Shown: positions 44,337-53,835 of the stretch, piece after piece
How the letters are laid out: every line of letters starts with the position of its first letter
How positions within the stretch are numbered: the first letter of the stretch is position 1
NCBI GenBank assembly: GCA_965279005.1
Contig: CBDIHK010000029.1
Location: 496,001 to 560,000, forward strand
Source: Planctobacterium sp965279005
GTDB taxonomy: Bacteria; Pseudomonadota; Gammaproteobacteria; Enterobacterales; Alteromonadaceae
DNA length: 64,000 nucleotides
Direction of reading: 5' to 3'
Translations under genes and position numbers: made by a program
The notes under the pieces: generated by a model
Told to the model about the DNA's origin: nothing
The model's input: only the letters and a program-made list of their open reading frames with translations
The model's database searches: none

Positions 44337-45641
44337 CTAGGAATTATGCGCGTGGTTTAACAGGAATTGCAGCTGCACGGATGCACCGCCCAGTTTTTGA
44401 GAATCAGAAATAACAATGGTACCGGCATAAAACTCACATATGCGTTTCACCACTGCCAGACCCAGGCCATAGCCTTTTTCGCCAGACGAATCGTTGTCCC
44501 GGATAAAAGGCTTCAGCATTTCCGCGCGTTTATTTATTGGAATACCCGGTCCATCGTCCTCAATACACAATAGGGTGCTATCACCTTGTTGGTGCAGTTG
44601 GATATTGATTGTGGACTTGGCAAACTTGATAGCATTACCCAATACATTGTTAAACAGCATGCTTATAAATTGCTGGTTGGCAGCCAGTTTTGCCGGTTTT
44701 CCAGGCAGTTGCATATTTATTATGAGTTGCCCAGTTTGGGCTTGCTGGGTTAGCTGTGGCAGTAGCTTCACCAGGTCAATTTCTTCATTTTCTGCTTGCA
44801 GCAATTGCCGCTCAAGGCGGGAATAATCCAGCATTTGCTCCACCAATTCCACCATAGCGTCAACATCATTGACTATGCGCTGCTGGAAATATTCCCGCTG
44901 CTGTGGCTCATCTTCTTCCGCCATGGTTTCCACACCAAAACGGATCCTGGCGAGTGGCGTGCGCAAATCATGGGAGACGGCACTACTGAGCAATCTAATA
45001 TCGTCAATCAGATGTTCTATCCGTAATGCCATGCGGTTAAATTCACGTTCAATGTCAGCAATATAAGAGATCGATCCCACTTTGACCCTAGTGGCAAACT
45101 TGCCCTCACCAAATTCTTTTGCCGCCTGCCGCAATGTCAGCAGGCGCATGAGTAAGGGATACAACCACAGCAATACCAGACCCAGCAGGCACAGATAAAA
45201 CAGGCTCGTCAGCCAATATCGAAGGAATTCATTAGCATCCGCTTTCGCAGGTTGCAAATGCAAAGAAAGCAACTCATCAGAGCCTGATACCCATTTGTGT
45301 AGCGATATGCTTTCCTCGGATTCCAATACCAGGATTTCTCCCCGGAGTAGGTCTTGTTGCAAGCTCGGCGGTAATGGGAATTGCGCCAATGGCAAAGCAG
45401 CAACGGTGTATTGCGCATTGTGCCAGTTGGTTAAAAAGGCGGGTTTATCTTGGCTCAGTAGATAGCTCTGTTCGAGCGAAGTGAGCACCGACTTTTCCAA
45501 CTGATAGTCTTCTTGGTCGGTTCGTTCGCTTAAGTTCCTAAATAGTGAATCAAACACCAATCCCAAACCGACGCTGGCCAGCAGCACCGTCGCGATCAAC
45601 GACAGCACCAACAAGCGCAAGCTAGATAAAGATTGGCTCAC
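44337..45641 (-). CDS. sensor histidine kinase of the mipA-linked system
   Basis: The 434-residue kinase has two membrane helices (about 10-33 and 148-166) around a sensor of about 110 residues, a HAMP-like linker (LRQAAKEFGEGKFATRVKVGS), the H box SSAVSHDLRTPLARIRFGVE, N box FNNVLGNAIKFA, and G box EKGYGLGLAVVKRI. Its start ATG overlaps the regulator stop by four bases. The set of regulator, kinase, DUF3019 and mipA on one strand forms an operon-like run. Confidence 0.93.
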   Translation of the reverse strand: MSQSLSSLRLLVLSLIATVLLASVGLGLVFDSLFRNLSERTDQEDYQLEKSVLTSLEQSYLLSQDKPAFLTNWHNAQYTVAALPLAQFPLPPSLQQDLLRGEILVLESEESISLHKWVSGSDELLSLHLQPAKADANEFLRYWLTSLFYLCLLGLVLLWLYPLLMRLLTLRQAAKEFGEGKFATRVKVGSISYIADIEREFNRMALRIEHLIDDIRLLSSAVSHDLRTPLARIRFGVETMAEEDEPQQREYFQQRIVNDVDAMVELVEQMLDYSRLERQLLQAENEEIDLVKLLPQLTQQAQTGQLIINMQLPGKPAKLAANQQFISMLFNNVLGNAIKFAKSTINIQLHQQGDSTLLCIEDDGPGIPINKRAEMLKPFIRDNDSSGEKGYGLGLAVVKRICEFYAGTIVISDSQKLGGASVQLQFLLNHAHNS

Positions 45642-46333
45642 CAGACATCCTTAGCCAACAAATAGCCTTTGCCCCAAATGGTTTTGATGCGGAAGGGTTC
45701 ACTAGGATTGTCACCGAGCTTTTTGCGCAACCGAGAAATGCGTAGATCGATAGAGCGGTCAAAACCATCATAGTCGAAGCCGCGCAGTTGGCTGACCAAG
45801 TCTTGCCGACTGACTACCTGCCCCGCGTTTTCTGCCAATATCCAAAGCACATCAAATTCATTGGAGGACAGGTTTATTTCTTGGCCATTGAGGCTGGCCG
45901 AACGCGAACCAAGCAATATGTCCAATCCCGCTAGTGTGACCCTATCCCTGTCTTCAACTTCGTTTGCAATGGGTTGGCTGCGCCTAAGGGCAGATTTAAT
46001 ACGGGCTAGGAGTACCCTGGGTTTGACGGGTTTGGTGAGGTAGTCATCTGCGCCCACTTCCAAACCCAACACTTCGTCAATTTCTTCGTCACGTGCCGTC
46101 AGCATTAGGATTGGACCGGTAAAAAAGGAACGTACTGCCTTACACACGTCAAGGCCATCTAGTCCGGGTAGCATGCCATCCAATAACAGGATATCTGGTT
46201 CTAGCTGTTTTACTTGGCCAACTGCCTCATCGCCCCGCTCACACAGGCTGACCTGGTAACCCTTGGCACTAAGGTAATCCATCACCCACTGCGCCAATGA
46301 GGCATCATCTTCCACTAAGAGTATGTGTTGCAT
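45638..46333 (-). CDS. response regulator, OmpR/PhoB family, mipA-linked
   Basis: The 231-residue protein shows the receiver core (VEDDASLAQWVM, phospho-acceptor Asp in ILLLDGMLPGLDGLDV at about residue 52, T in LTARDEE, K in YLTKPVKPR) and a winged helix (ISLSSNEFDVLWILAENAGQVVSRQDL, DRSIDLRISRLRKKL, IKTIWGKGYLL). It overlaps the kinase ATG by four bases and lies 22 bases after the DUF3019 gene stop. It probably controls mipA and DUF3019 upstream on the same strand. Confidence 0.94.
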   Translation of the reverse strand: MQHILLVEDDASLAQWVMDYLSAKGYQVSLCERGDEAVGQVKQLEPDILLLDGMLPGLDGLDVCKAVRSFFTGPILMLTARDEEIDEVLGLEVGADDYLTKPVKPRVLLARIKSALRRSQPIANEVEDRDRVTLAGLDILLGSRSASLNGQEINLSSNEFDVLWILAENAGQVVSRQDLVSQLRGFDYDGFDRSIDLRISRLRKKLGDNPSEPFRIKTIWGKGYLLAKDVW

Positions 46334-46354
46334 TTAACCTGTTATCCAAACGCG

Positions 46355-46777
46355 TTAAAACAAACGCCATGAAGTGATCTTGCTGCGACTTTGTTTATAT
46401 ACCCAGGCCACCCGCATCATCGCTTCAGCCAGTTTGGTATCTGTCGGCTGGTCATTGAGCGTGAACAAAACACTTTCTGTTGCCTCTACCGATAATGCCA
46501 GTTCCCCGTTACGTTGACCTTGCCAGCAGGCCAAGGGTTCCGTTGCTTGTGAAGAACGCACACAAAAATCGCCCGTTGCCACACTGCGCCACTGCAACAC
46601 CACATCCTGGTAGCACACTTGGCCTTTGTTCATTGCAACACATTGCTTAGGATTGGCTATGAGGATATTTAACTCTGCACCACTTATATCGGCTTCTGTT
46701 TGTTTGGCAAGCACGGAAAAGCAAAACACAGTTAGCGAGGCGGCGCTGAAAACCAATTTAGCGATAGTATTCTGCAT
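46355..46777 (-). CDS. DUF3019 secreted protein
   Basis: The ATG at 46777 is preferred, giving 140 residues with a signal peptide (MQNTIAKLVFSAASLTVFCFSVLAK); a longer reading would run into mipA. The mature part carries the DUF3019 pattern: AELNILIANPKQCVAMNKGQVCYQDVVLQWRSV, then DFCVRSSQATEPLACWQG, with four paired cysteines. Function is unknown; it is repeatedly found next to mipA and a two-component system in this group, as here. Confidence 0.8.
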   Translation of the reverse strand: MQNTIAKLVFSAASLTVFCFSVLAKQTEADISGAELNILIANPKQCVAMNKGQVCYQDVVLQWRSVATGDFCVRSSQATEPLACWQGQRNGELALSVEATESVLFTLNDQPTDTKLAEAMMRVAWVYKQSRSKITSWRLF

Positions 46778-46787
46778 AGTCCGCCCC

Positions 46788-47603
46788 CTAAAACACATAG
46801 CTGATTTCAAAGGCAACACCTCGTACCTTGTCTCTGGCCACAATCGGGCTGTCGGCAATACCATCGCTGACACCATTGGCAAACACGCTGGTTTCAAACA
46901 CCCAATTTTCGCTGATAGGGTACTCTGCACGCAGCACAAAAATCGCTGCTAATGAGCTACTGGCGCTGTATTGTGGAAACTCGATACTGGCTTCTTCAGG
47001 GGTAATGCTCCATATGTCATCATTGAACGCTTGGGAGTTATAACGCAGTGCCGCGGTTGCGGTCAGGTTCCAGTTTTTAACTTGCCAAAACTTGCCGATA
47101 GCGAGGGAAGCCATTGACCCTTCCCCCAAAGGTAATATATGTCCTTGTAGGATGAAATCATTAAAAAAACGCGTTGCCCGGATACCTGTCAGGGTAAATG
47201 CACTGCGCTTGCCAAGGTTGCTTTGCTTAAGTCTGTCAGTATTCTTGGGATCCAACCCGCCAAATGGGATGGCTACCAAATCGACAGCCCACTGATTGTC
47301 TTCCCAAAGTTCATAGCCCACGGCAAAGCCAGGCACACCCACGCTATCGCTATCGAGCTCGACAAAAAGTCCGTTCCAGGCATAGCGGCCTTCAATAACC
47401 AAACCACCAAAATCCTCGTAATCATCTTCAAGAGGCCGGTCTGCCCAACCGCCGCCAAAGCCTATTTGGAAATAGCCACCGCTATCTTCGTCTTCATATT
47501 CACTTTTACCTAATTCAGACCCGATATTTTGTGCCTGGCTCAATGGTGCAAACATTAACAGTGTCGCTGCCAACACCAAAAATACAGAATTTCCTTTTAA
47601 CAT
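46788..47603 (-). CDS. MipA/OmpV-family outer membrane protein
   Basis: Start ATG 47603 gives 271 residues with a signal peptide (FLVLAATLLMFAPLSQAQ). The barrel shows MipA/OmpV features: GGYFQIGFGGGWADRPLEDDYEDFGGLVIEGRYAWNGLFVELDSDSVGVPGFAVGYELWED near the start and a C-terminal strand VRGVAFEISYVF ending in Phe. MipA is a scaffold between lytic transglycosylase and PBP1b in E. coli, and OmpV family members adapt to envelope stress. Its operon with a two-component system suggests a regulated envelope response. Confidence 0.85.
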   Translation of the reverse strand: MLKGNSVFLVLAATLLMFAPLSQAQNIGSELGKSEYEDEDSGGYFQIGFGGGWADRPLEDDYEDFGGLVIEGRYAWNGLFVELDSDSVGVPGFAVGYELWEDNQWAVDLVAIPFGGLDPKNTDRLKQSNLGKRSAFTLTGIRATRFFNDFILQGHILPLGEGSMASLAIGKFWQVKNWNLTATAALRYNSQAFNDDIWSITPEEASIEFPQYSASSSLAAIFVLRAEYPISENWVFETSVFANGVSDGIADSPIVARDKVRGVAFEISYVF

Positions 47604-47797
47604 TTTTGTCCCCGTTATTTGACTGTCCCTAACCACTTTAAGTGAAGCCTACAAACAATGTTGTATGCCTTGTTTTCGACTTGTACCAAAGTGTATCCAA
47701 GTTGCTAGAAAGCGATACAAGCCAATACAGCTCAGAAGTTTGCGAGCCAGTATCCTGGATATGAATTTCGATTTTTCACGGTTTAAAGGATAAACAC

Positions 47798-49285
47798 ATG
47801 TACAAACTCGCAATTAGTATTTCACTCGCGCTAGCCCTAGCCGCTTGCGGTGGTTCTAGCAATAGTGAACCCGTAGTGACTGTACCGCCGCCAGCAACGC
47901 CTGCGCCAACACCAGAACCTTTCGCTGCTGTATCAGCCGCTGCACAACAGGAATTGCAAGCTAACGTAAACTCACCTGCAGTATCGGTCGCAATCTACCA
48001 TCAAGGAGAAGTGGTCTATGCTGAAGCATTTGGCAATAAACGCCTGGGCAGCTCGGAACCGGCGGGCAAGGATACTCTATTTCAACTAGGTTCGGTAACC
48101 AAAATGTTTACAGCCTTGGCTACTTTGCAGATGGTGGATCAAGGAATGGTGCAATTGCACCAACCGCTTGTACAAGCCTTACCGGGTATGGCGTATTCCG
48201 ATTGGCAAAGCCAAAGTTGGCAAGCCATTACCCTGCATGACCTATTGGCCAACCAAAGTGGTTTATATGACGACTACGCTCCTGACACTGTTGACCGACC
48301 ATTGCTGGAAGCGATGCGTGATAGGCACGGTTTGGAAATGCCATTAATGAACCCACCAGGTAAATTCTACAACTACAGCAACCCTAATTTTTCTTATTCT
48401 GGTGCCATCGTCGAAGCCCAAAGCCAAACTGATTATCGGAAATGGATGCAAAATCAGGTATTTGCGCCACTGGGAATGCACAATACCACTATGTTGCAAG
48501 ACCAGGTGGCGAGCAATGGAGATTTTGCCTTGGGGGTAAGGATGGAGGGGAATGACGTTTATGCAGCTCAAACATTATCCGATATCCCCACCCACATTGC
48601 CGGCACCCCATCTGGCAGCTACACCTGGTCTACTGCGTCAGATTTAGTCAAGATGGCAGAATTCCTATTTAATGATGGGCAGGATTTACTCGATCCAGCG
48701 TTAAAGGCTAGCCTTACGGCTAAGCAAGTAAAGATAGACAGCTCAACCCACTACGGCTACGGCATAGAAGTGGCTGACGGATTCACATTGGATGGCCAAT
48801 ACTACCAAGAAGAAATCTGGTACCACGGTGGTTCCACCCAAGCCTACCGCGCTTTTTTTGTGATGCTGCCAGAACAAGAAATTGCCGTTGCAGTGCTCAA
48901 TAGCGGGCCGGACGAGTTTGGGCTAACCATAGCTCGTGCCTTGAAGGCCGTTGCAGAATTACCGCAACCACAAGCCATACCCAACCCAGTAATGGATAGC
49001 ACCAGCCTTGACAACCACGTAGGTACCTACATTGATTATGCCAATGAGCTTACCTTTGAAGTCTCCAGCGATGGCAGCAACTTAAGCCTGCGAGTTCCAG
49101 AATTTGACGCCATAGGCCAAACTTACAGCCACACATTGCAACTGATGGGTGACGGCATCTACCGGGCACGCAGCCAGAACCAGGATTTTTATTTTAGCTT
49201 TGTACCTGAACAAGATGGCGGCGAATCGGTCTATATGAAAAGCCGGGAGGCAGTGGGTATAAAACAGGGTTATGAATCCTGGTAA
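47798..49285 (+). CDS. serine hydrolase lipoprotein, beta-lactamase/class C PBP family
   Basis: The 495-residue lipoprotein (lipobox LALALAAC, Cys18 followed by GGSS) has a Pro-rich linker, then the Beta-lactamase fold: SxxK as SVTK (FQLGSVTKMFTALA), YSN in FYNYSNPNFSYSG, and HGG in YHGGSTQAYRA. The C-terminal ~110 residues form a separate beta domain of the DUF3471 type. No regulator gene is beside it, unlike the other hydrolases; upstream is the mipA operon (divergent). Confidence 0.88.
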   Translation: MYKLAISISLALALAACGGSSNSEPVVTVPPPATPAPTPEPFAAVSAAAQQELQANVNSPAVSVAIYHQGEVVYAEAFGNKRLGSSEPAGKDTLFQLGSVTKMFTALATLQMVDQGMVQLHQPLVQALPGMAYSDWQSQSWQAITLHDLLANQSGLYDDYAPDTVDRPLLEAMRDRHGLEMPLMNPPGKFYNYSNPNFSYSGAIVEAQSQTDYRKWMQNQVFAPLGMHNTTMLQDQVASNGDFALGVRMEGNDVYAAQTLSDIPTHIAGTPSGSYTWSTASDLVKMAEFLFNDGQDLLDPALKASLTAKQVKIDSSTHYGYGIEVADGFTLDGQYYQEEIWYHGGSTQAYRAFFVMLPEQEIAVAVLNSGPDEFGLTIARALKAVAELPQPQAIPNPVMDSTSLDNHVGTYIDYANELTFEVSSDGSNLSLRVPEFDAIGQTYSHTLQLMGDGIYRARSQNQDFYFSFVPEQDGGESVYMKSREAVGIKQGYESW

Positions 49286-49404
49286 CCCAGGGTATAACGA
49301 AGAGAGTTGAAGGTTTGGCACCAATCTAAATTGACAATTTGGGAATGGGCGAAGCCCGTCCCCCCTTTATGACCCAAGTGTTATTAGTAGATTTAGCGCT
49401 GCTA

Positions 49405-49431
49405 CCCATACGTCATGTGATCAGGTATGGG
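49405..49431. terminator. hairpin after the LysR gene
   Basis: CCCATAC (49405-49411) pairs with GTATGGG (49425-49431), 13-base loop, overlapping the stop of the LysR gene at 49421. The preceding 49340-49375 stretch also holds GGGCGAAGCCC. Likely terminator for convergent genes. Confidence 0.4.
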
Positions 49432-50344
49432 CAGAGTTAACCCCCATTCTTGGAGCAAAGTGCTTAACTAGAAAATCCAGGAATAGGCGGGTTTTCGCGG
49501 GTAAATATTTACGGGCTGAATACCTGGCGTAGACTGGATAGGCATCACCGTGGCTGTAGTCTTGGAAAATGCGAACCAGTTCCCCAGTTTGCAATTCCCG
49601 CAGCACTTCGCTTTTATCTACCCACAATAATCCCATCCCCCTGCGTGCGGCTTCAATTAACGCTGTTGAGTCATTGATAGACAGGGCGCCATCCACTTTT
49701 ATTGTTTGCTCGCCATGTGGCCCGGCAAAATGCCATCGATTCAAGGCTGACTGGCTGTTTTGATAATACAGGCAGTCGTGTCTGAGGACGTCAATGGGCT
49801 TTTCTGGCGTACCTCGCCTAGCTAGATATTCTGGGCTAGCGCAAATCACCCACTGCATCTGCCCGATTCGCCTTGCTATTTGGGTGGAATCGGGCAAATG
49901 ACCAACCCGGATCGCCAAATCGATTTGCTCATCAATCAAGTCCACAATGCGATCTTCTAATTGCAGGCGAATTTGTACTGCTGGATACGCTTTGTTGAAC
50001 TCAATAAGCAAAGGAACTAAGTGGATTTTGCCAATCCCCGCTGAACAGGACACCACCAGACGGCCGCTAGCCTGTCCTTGAATTTCTTCCTTAAGCGTTA
50101 GCACGTCATCGAGGGCACCAGCCACAGTGCGCGCCTCTTCTAAAAAGTGTTTGCCAGCTTCAGTTAGCGTCAAACGGCGGGTACTGCGCTGGAGCAATTG
50201 TACTCCTAACTTCTTCTCAAGGGCGCTGAGTTGTTTGCTTATTGCCGACCGCGTCATACCGCTGTGCTCGGCAGCACCACTCAAACTTCCATACTGTACA
50301 ATTTTGGCAAACAACGCCAGCCCCGGTAACAGGTCGTGTTCCAT
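49421..50344 (-). CDS. LysR-family regulator, divergent from oxidoreductase
   Basis: ATG 50344 has GGAGGG 7 bases upstream and gives 307 residues, preferable to a start 60 bases upstream. The winged helix is at about residues 5-65 (GLALFAKIVQYGSLSGAAEHSGMTRSAISKQLSALEKKLGVQLLQRSTRRLTLTEAG), followed by an effector domain of the periplasmic-binding fold. It is divergent from the MDR oxidoreductase at 50465; a possible small palindrome ACATTG/CAATGT (50354-50380) lies between, an option for its binding site. It likely controls the oxidoreductase-RidA pair. Confidence 0.9.
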   Translation of the reverse strand: MEHDLLPGLALFAKIVQYGSLSGAAEHSGMTRSAISKQLSALEKKLGVQLLQRSTRRLTLTEAGKHFLEEARTVAGALDDVLTLKEEIQGQASGRLVVSCSAGIGKIHLVPLLIEFNKAYPAVQIRLQLEDRIVDLIDEQIDLAIRVGHLPDSTQIARRIGQMQWVICASPEYLARRGTPEKPIDVLRHDCLYYQNSQSALNRWHFAGPHGEQTIKVDGALSINDSTALIEAARRGMGLLWVDKSEVLRELQTGELVRIFQDYSHGDAYPVYARYSARKYLPAKTRLFLDFLVKHFAPRMGVNSAHT

Positions 50345-50464
50345 GCACCCTCCACATTGTTGAGTATATGGAACCAATGTAGTGAACATGACATGGCTAA
50401 TCAAGACACTTTTTATACTCTAAACTGTGCCCACTGTTAAAAATATCTAATTGGGAAAAATACC

Positions 50465-51409
50465 ATGAATTCCACAATGACAGCGGTGCAGATCCACGAA
50501 TATGGCGATGTCGACAAACTTAAGCTATCAAACATTGATATCCCTGAAATAGGAGCCGATGAAGTTCTAGTTCAAATTCATGCTGCTTCTATAAACCCAG
50601 TAGACTGGAAAACGCGTAAAGGGCTCGTAAGTGGCCTTTTTGCCCATAAACTTCCGTTAACCCTTGGCTGGGATTTCTCAGGGACGATTGTTTCCGTAGG
50701 AGAACAAGTAACCAAATGGAAGGCCGGGGATAAAGTGTTTGCCAGCCCGAGTATTGACCGCAATGGCAGTTACGCAGAATACATTGCCGTTCCAGCTACA
50801 GATATCGCCCATAAACCGAAAAATGTGGACTGGCAAAAAGCGGCGGCCATGCCTTTGGTGAGCTTGACCGCGTGGCAAGCGCTCTATGAAACCGCCAATA
50901 TCCAAGCAGGTGACAAGGTACTTGTGCACGCAGGGGCGGGCGGCGTGGGTATTGCCGCAATTCAATTAGCGAAACTCAGGGGCGCCTATGTGTATACCAC
51001 AGCCTCCGGTCGGAATGCCCAATTCTTAAAAGAGCTGGGCGCCGATGAAGTGATCGACTACACCACCGAAGACTTTAGCTCATTCCAAAACCTGGACGTG
51101 GTTTTTGATACCTTGGGCGGTGATGTGCAAAAGCAGTCCTTTGAAACTCTCAGATCCGGCGGCCAGTTGCTATCCATCGTAGAAACCCCCGATCCATCAT
51201 TGGCCGAAAAATACGATGTGAAAACAGCCTTTGTACTGATCACGCCAAACGGGGAACAGCTGGCGCATATTTCTGAACTGGTGGATCAAGGCCAGTACGA
51301 GGTGGTCATCGCAAGTGTCTACCCACTTGATGACATCGCTAGTGCCCACAAGCAAAGTGAGGGTGGCCGCACACGGGGCAAGATAGTGATCCAAGTTGCA
51401 CAAGACTAA
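50465..51409 (+). CDS. NADP-dependent medium-chain oxidoreductase (quinone oxidoreductase-like)
   Basis: The 314-residue protein is a zinc-independent MDR: GroES-like N-terminus (LVQIHAASINPVDWKTRKG), nucleotide-binding VLVHAGAGGVGIAAIQLAKLRGA at about 148-170, and GADEVIDYTTEDF. The absence of the structural-zinc Cys cluster and the order fit QOR/NADP-oxidoreductases acting on alkenals or quinones. Controlled, by arrangement, by the divergent LysR gene. A RidA gene follows 53 bases later. Confidence 0.9.
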   Translation: MNSTMTAVQIHEYGDVDKLKLSNIDIPEIGADEVLVQIHAASINPVDWKTRKGLVSGLFAHKLPLTLGWDFSGTIVSVGEQVTKWKAGDKVFASPSIDRNGSYAEYIAVPATDIAHKPKNVDWQKAAAMPLVSLTAWQALYETANIQAGDKVLVHAGAGGVGIAAIQLAKLRGAYVYTTASGRNAQFLKELGADEVIDYTTEDFSSFQNLDVVFDTLGGDVQKQSFETLRSGGQLLSIVETPDPSLAEKYDVKTAFVLITPNGEQLAHISELVDQGQYEVVIASVYPLDDIASAHKQSEGGRTRGKIVIQVAQD

Positions 51410-51462
51410 TCGTTTTTAGCAGCCCCCCCTTTTACTTTTTCCAACAAAGGCGAAACAAAATA

Positions 51463-51894
51463 ATGACCGGACAAATACAGTTACAGCGAAAATCGGTGAA
51501 CCCTTCCCTTTGGGGACTCAAATTTGAAATGGATCAAGCCGAAATACTTGAAGGCGCACAACGTCGCCTTCAATTCTCCGGGCAAATTTCCGTTGCACAG
51601 GATGATGCCTCAGAAATCGGATTAAAAATATTGCACGCCAATGACATGCGCATGCAAATTAAAACCATATTGCAAAATATCGAAACAATATTAGGCGAGG
51701 CAAATTTTTCGAAAAAGGATCTGTGTTACATGCGCTTCTACACCACCGATGTGGATGATTTCCTCAGCCATTACGATGTCTACGCAGACTGGATTAAACC
51801 CGCAGGGATCAGGCCTCCGCAAACACTATTAGGCGTATCGCGTCTTGTGCTACCAGAACTAAAAATCGAAATTGAAGCCTTGGCGGTTCAATAA
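51463..51894 (+). CDS. RidA/YjgF-family protein
   Basis: The 143-residue protein shows the YjgF trimer fold marks: GLKFEMDQAEILEGAQRRLQFSGQISV near the start, the ring GEANFSKKDLCYMRFYTTDVDDF, and C-terminal PPQTLLGVSRLVLPELKIEIEALAV. The RidA Arg105 region reads L-L-G-V-S-R-L, which keeps an Arg near the site. RidA-type proteins deaminate reactive enamine/imine intermediates; a member of the longer subgroup may have another substrate. Likely co-transcribed with the MDR oxidoreductase. Confidence 0.85.
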   Translation: MTGQIQLQRKSVNPSLWGLKFEMDQAEILEGAQRRLQFSGQISVAQDDASEIGLKILHANDMRMQIKTILQNIETILGEANFSKKDLCYMRFYTTDVDDFLSHYDVYADWIKPAGIRPPQTLLGVSRLVLPELKIEIEALAVQ

Positions 51895-52073
51895 CAACTC
51901 ACTGCGAGTGGATTCATTCAAGTACATCCACTTTGGTGTAATGTGTGCCCTACGGTTTAAGAACGATGATGTTATGACTACACTTTAGGGCATGTTTTGC
52001 ACTGTTTTGTCCATTTTGGCCAATCAACAAGGCCAGCCTGCAGAGGTCGTTAAGCAACGTCACGGAGAGCAAC

Positions 52074-53420
52074 ATGTATCACGATTTATCCCTTGAAAAA
52101 TTTATGGCTGGCCTGGTTAAACGCAATCCTGGAGAGGTTGAGTTCCACCAAGCCGTTTACGAAGTCGCAGAATCCATTATTCCATTCATCTTGGAAAATC
52201 CCCATTACCGAGAAGCGGGTATTCTGGAACGCATGACTGAGCCGGATCGCTCAGTTATTTTCCGGGTGGTATGGGAAGACGATAATGGCAATATCAGGGT
52301 AAACCGCGGCTATCGGGTACAGTTTAACAACTCCATCGGCCCCTACAAAGGTGGGTTACGCTTTCACCCCTCAGTTAACCTCAGCATTTTAAAGTTCCTG
52401 GGTTTTGAACAGACTTTTAAAAATAGCTTAACGACGTTGCCCATTGGTGCCGGAAAAGGCGGATCCGATTTTAATCCCAAAGGCAAAAGTGACCGGGAAG
52501 TAATGCGTTTCTGCCAGGCCTTCATGACAGAGTTGTTCCACCATATTGGCCCGGATACCGATGTTCCCGCTGGGGATATTGGCGTGGGTGCAAGGGAAAT
52601 CAGTTATTTGTTTGGTCAGTACAAGCGCCTGGCGAGGGAGTTTACCGGCGTACTCACTGGTAAATCATTGGAATTTGGTGGTAGCCTGATCCGCACTGAG
52701 GCCACCGGCTATGGCAACGCCTATTTTATGCAAGAAATGCTCAACCATCACGGTGATAGCATCAACGGTAAAACCTGTGTAATTTCGGGTTCTGGGAATG
52801 TCGCCTTGTACTGCGCCCAGAAAATCCAGCAGTTAGGCGGCAAAGTGGTCACATTGTCAGACTCAGGTGGGTTTATCCACGACCCCGACGGTATTGACGA
52901 AGAGAAGCTGGCTTACGTCATTGACCTGAAGAAAGTGCGCCGCGGCCGCATATCTGAATATGCCGACAAGTACAAAAGCGCCACCTACCACGCGGGCAAA
53001 CGACCTTGGGCTATCCCGTGCGACCTGGCTTTCCCTTGCGCCACCCAAAACGAAATTAACAAGGAAGACGCCGAGGCTTTAGTCAAGAATGGCTGCATCG
53101 CAGTGTCAGAAGGCGCCAATATGCCCACCGATATCGAGGGCATAAAAGTGTTCCATAAGGCGAAGATCCTGTTTGCGCCGGGTAAGGCTTCAAATGCTGG
53201 TGGGGTAGCCGTTTCCGGTTTAGAGATGACCCAAAACAGCATACGGATGGCCTGGTCCGCAACCGAATTGGAGCAACGTTTGCAAGACATCATGGCCAAG
53301 ATCCACGGGCAATGTGCTAAATATGGCGATGACGATGGCCACATGAATTATGTGAAAGGCGCCAACATTGCTGGCTACATCAAAGTTGCCGATGCCATGT
53401 TTGCCTATGGGGTGATATGA
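52074..53420 (+). CDS. gdhA: NADP-specific glutamate dehydrogenase
   Basis: The 448-residue protein matches hexameric GDH: EFHQAVYEVAESI, the substrate Lys region GPYKGGLRFHPSVNLSILKFLGFEQTFKNSLTTLPIGAGKGGSDF, PAGDIGVGAREISYLFGQYKR, NAD(P) fold VISGSGNVALYCAQK, and AEGANMP. The full-length ~448 residues and the K-G-G-x-D catalytic set fit the NADP (anabolic) type, assimilating ammonium into glutamate. GGAG lies ahead of the ATG. Confidence 0.95.
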   Translation: MYHDLSLEKFMAGLVKRNPGEVEFHQAVYEVAESIIPFILENPHYREAGILERMTEPDRSVIFRVVWEDDNGNIRVNRGYRVQFNNSIGPYKGGLRFHPSVNLSILKFLGFEQTFKNSLTTLPIGAGKGGSDFNPKGKSDREVMRFCQAFMTELFHHIGPDTDVPAGDIGVGAREISYLFGQYKRLAREFTGVLTGKSLEFGGSLIRTEATGYGNAYFMQEMLNHHGDSINGKTCVISGSGNVALYCAQKIQQLGGKVVTLSDSGGFIHDPDGIDEEKLAYVIDLKKVRRGRISEYADKYKSATYHAGKRPWAIPCDLAFPCATQNEINKEDAEALVKNGCIAVSEGANMPTDIEGIKVFHKAKILFAPGKASNAGGVAVSGLEMTQNSIRMAWSATELEQRLQDIMAKIHGQCAKYGDDDGHMNYVKGANIAGYIKVADAMFAYGVI

Positions 53421-53651
53421 TTTTTGGCCGGATCGCCGGTATGGGTATTACAGGCGGCCGGATAAAACCAATACTGTTTTTTTATTGGGGAGAACATACT
53501 TCTACGTTTCTCATCCCATCTCCCCATTATACCGATTCCATTAAGCATTTGCTCACCCAGTGGGAATTGAAAAGGGTTTATTCGCTACATCCTTGTTACA
53601 GTTTAACTGTTCCTGAATTTCTTTCATTTCATCGGATAAAAAAGGAACATG

Positions 53652-53722
53652 CTTCTGCTACTCACGAATATACATCCATGGGCAGTTCGATGCCTTGAGG
53701 TATGCTTTCGGAGTAGCAGAAG
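53652..53722 (+). ncRNA. possible bridge-RNA region of the IS110 element
   Basis: In the 255-base non-coding start of the IS110 element, CTTCTGCTACTC (53652-53663) pairs perfectly with GAGTAGCAGAAG (53711-53722), leaving a 47-base interior that could carry the guide loops. IS110 transposases use a bridge RNA from this non-coding end to select target and donor DNA. The RNA itself is inferred, not seen. Confidence 0.35.
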
Positions 53723-53835
53723 TCGCTTGACCTACAACGCATACTCAGGGGATTTCGTAGCCGCGAATTCTGTAATATCTGCGCAGGTCAAGTTTCACAT
53801 TCCTTATCTCTGTTTATACACCCCGGAGGTGTCAC

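Noticed and set aside
53417..53698. 93-residue reading frame after gdhA
   Set aside because: Overlaps the gdhA stop and runs through the repeat end and IS boundary; no ribosome binding site or protein-like pattern.
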